From assembly GCA_041916775.1 (NCBI GenBank), contig JAYRYZ010000002.1, forward strand, positions 1 to 64,000: a DNA stretch of 64,000 nucleotides, given 5' to 3'. Under the pieces are notes generated by a model, which saw nothing but the letters and a program-made list of their open reading frames with translations, was not told the origin of the DNA and did no database searches. Shown one piece after another: positions 63,932-64,000 of the stretch. The position numbers and the translations under genes were made by a program. Numbering within the stretch: the first letter of the stretch is position 1; the number at the start of each line of letters is the position of its first letter. The stretch is from UBA2357 sp041916775 (GTDB lineage Bacteria; Pseudomonadota; Gammaproteobacteria; Burkholderiales; Rhodocyclaceae).

Positions 63932-64000
63932 TTACTTGACTTCGACGACGCGGGCGGACTCGATGATCACCGGCGTCAGCGGAACGTTCTGGTAGGGGCC
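63932..64000 (-). CDS. second cyclophilin-type isomerase (C-terminal fragment)
   Basis: Only the last 22 codons plus the TAA stop are visible, reading GPYQNVPLTPVIIESARVVE then VK. The NVP-x-PVII-x-S/x-A pattern is the usual end of cyclophilins, and its position directly before ppiB suggests the periplasmic PpiA paralogue; the signal peptide, if any, lies outside the window. The call is based on this short tail and context. Confidence 0.6.
   Translation of the reverse strand, partial: GPYQNVPLTPVIIESARVVEVK

Overview
The window is a GC-rich stretch of bacterial chromosome with dense, short-spaced operons. Gene content and order (Pil-Chp chemotaxis cluster, rpsU-yqeY-dnaG-rpoD, trxA/rho, leuCDB-asd-fimV-truA-trpFBA-accD-folC-dedD-cvpA-purF-metZ) are typical of Betaproteobacteria. 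Protein style suggests Rhodocyclales (Thauera/Azoarcus-like); the genus is inferred, not proven. No insertion sequence, prophage, CRISPR array or integrase was seen. Almost everything is core housekeeping, and most of the novelty lies in small or regulatory features.

Layout. 1-89: the first codons of a VgrG-like type VI secretion protein, running off the left edge. 351-1793: photolyase. 1846-11627 (minus): a pilus chemotaxis operon pilG-pilH-pilI-pilJ-chpA, with a rubredoxin gene upstream. 12031-14880 (plus): thiD-like, thiE, hemL. 14922-20926 (minus): mgtE, then mtgA-aroE-tonB-RNB ribonuclease. 21083-24674 (plus): a YhcB/ZapG-like protein, then a periplasmic solute-binding protein placed directly before a membrane GGDEF/EAL protein. 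24682-26096 (minus): methyltransferase and YqiA-like esterase. 26208-31008 (minus): the macromolecular synthesis operon rpsU-yqeY-dnaG-rpoD, ending in a CAU-anticodon tRNA and a terminator. 31157-32806: tsaD and plsY, convergent. 33040-34946: 3-hydroxybutyryl-CoA dehydrogenase, a 371-bp gap, and an orphan LuxR-type response regulator. 34990-37416: rho and trxA (minus), with a 7Fe ferredoxin gene divergent. 37528-39703: CBS protein and fadD.

39763-41997 is ilvBN preceded by a complete attenuation leader: promoter, valine-rich 25-codon leader peptide and terminator. From 42084 to 62631 almost everything is on the plus strand: aroC, an MFS transporter, leuC, an entericidin-type lipoprotein, leuD, leuB, asd, fimV, a small membrane protein, truA, trpF, trpB, trpA, accD, folC, a SPOR protein, cvpA, purF and metZ. 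62656-64000 (minus) holds lpxH and two cyclophilins in tandem, the second cut by the right edge.

Themes: branched-chain, aromatic and aspartate-family amino acid synthesis (ilvBN, leuCDB, asd, aroE, aroC, trpFBA, metZ); twitching-motility signalling and polar organisation (Pil-Chp, FimV); information processing (dnaG, rpoD, rho, tsaD, truA, RNB). The most interesting items are the ilv attenuator, the solute-binding protein/GGDEF-EAL pair with its possible translational hairpin, a 20-bp duplication over a start codon at 52318-52357, a ThiD-like protein lacking its catalytic signature, the tRNA attached to rpoD, and the entericidin gene inside the leu operon. I found no convincing wholly new multi-gene system.
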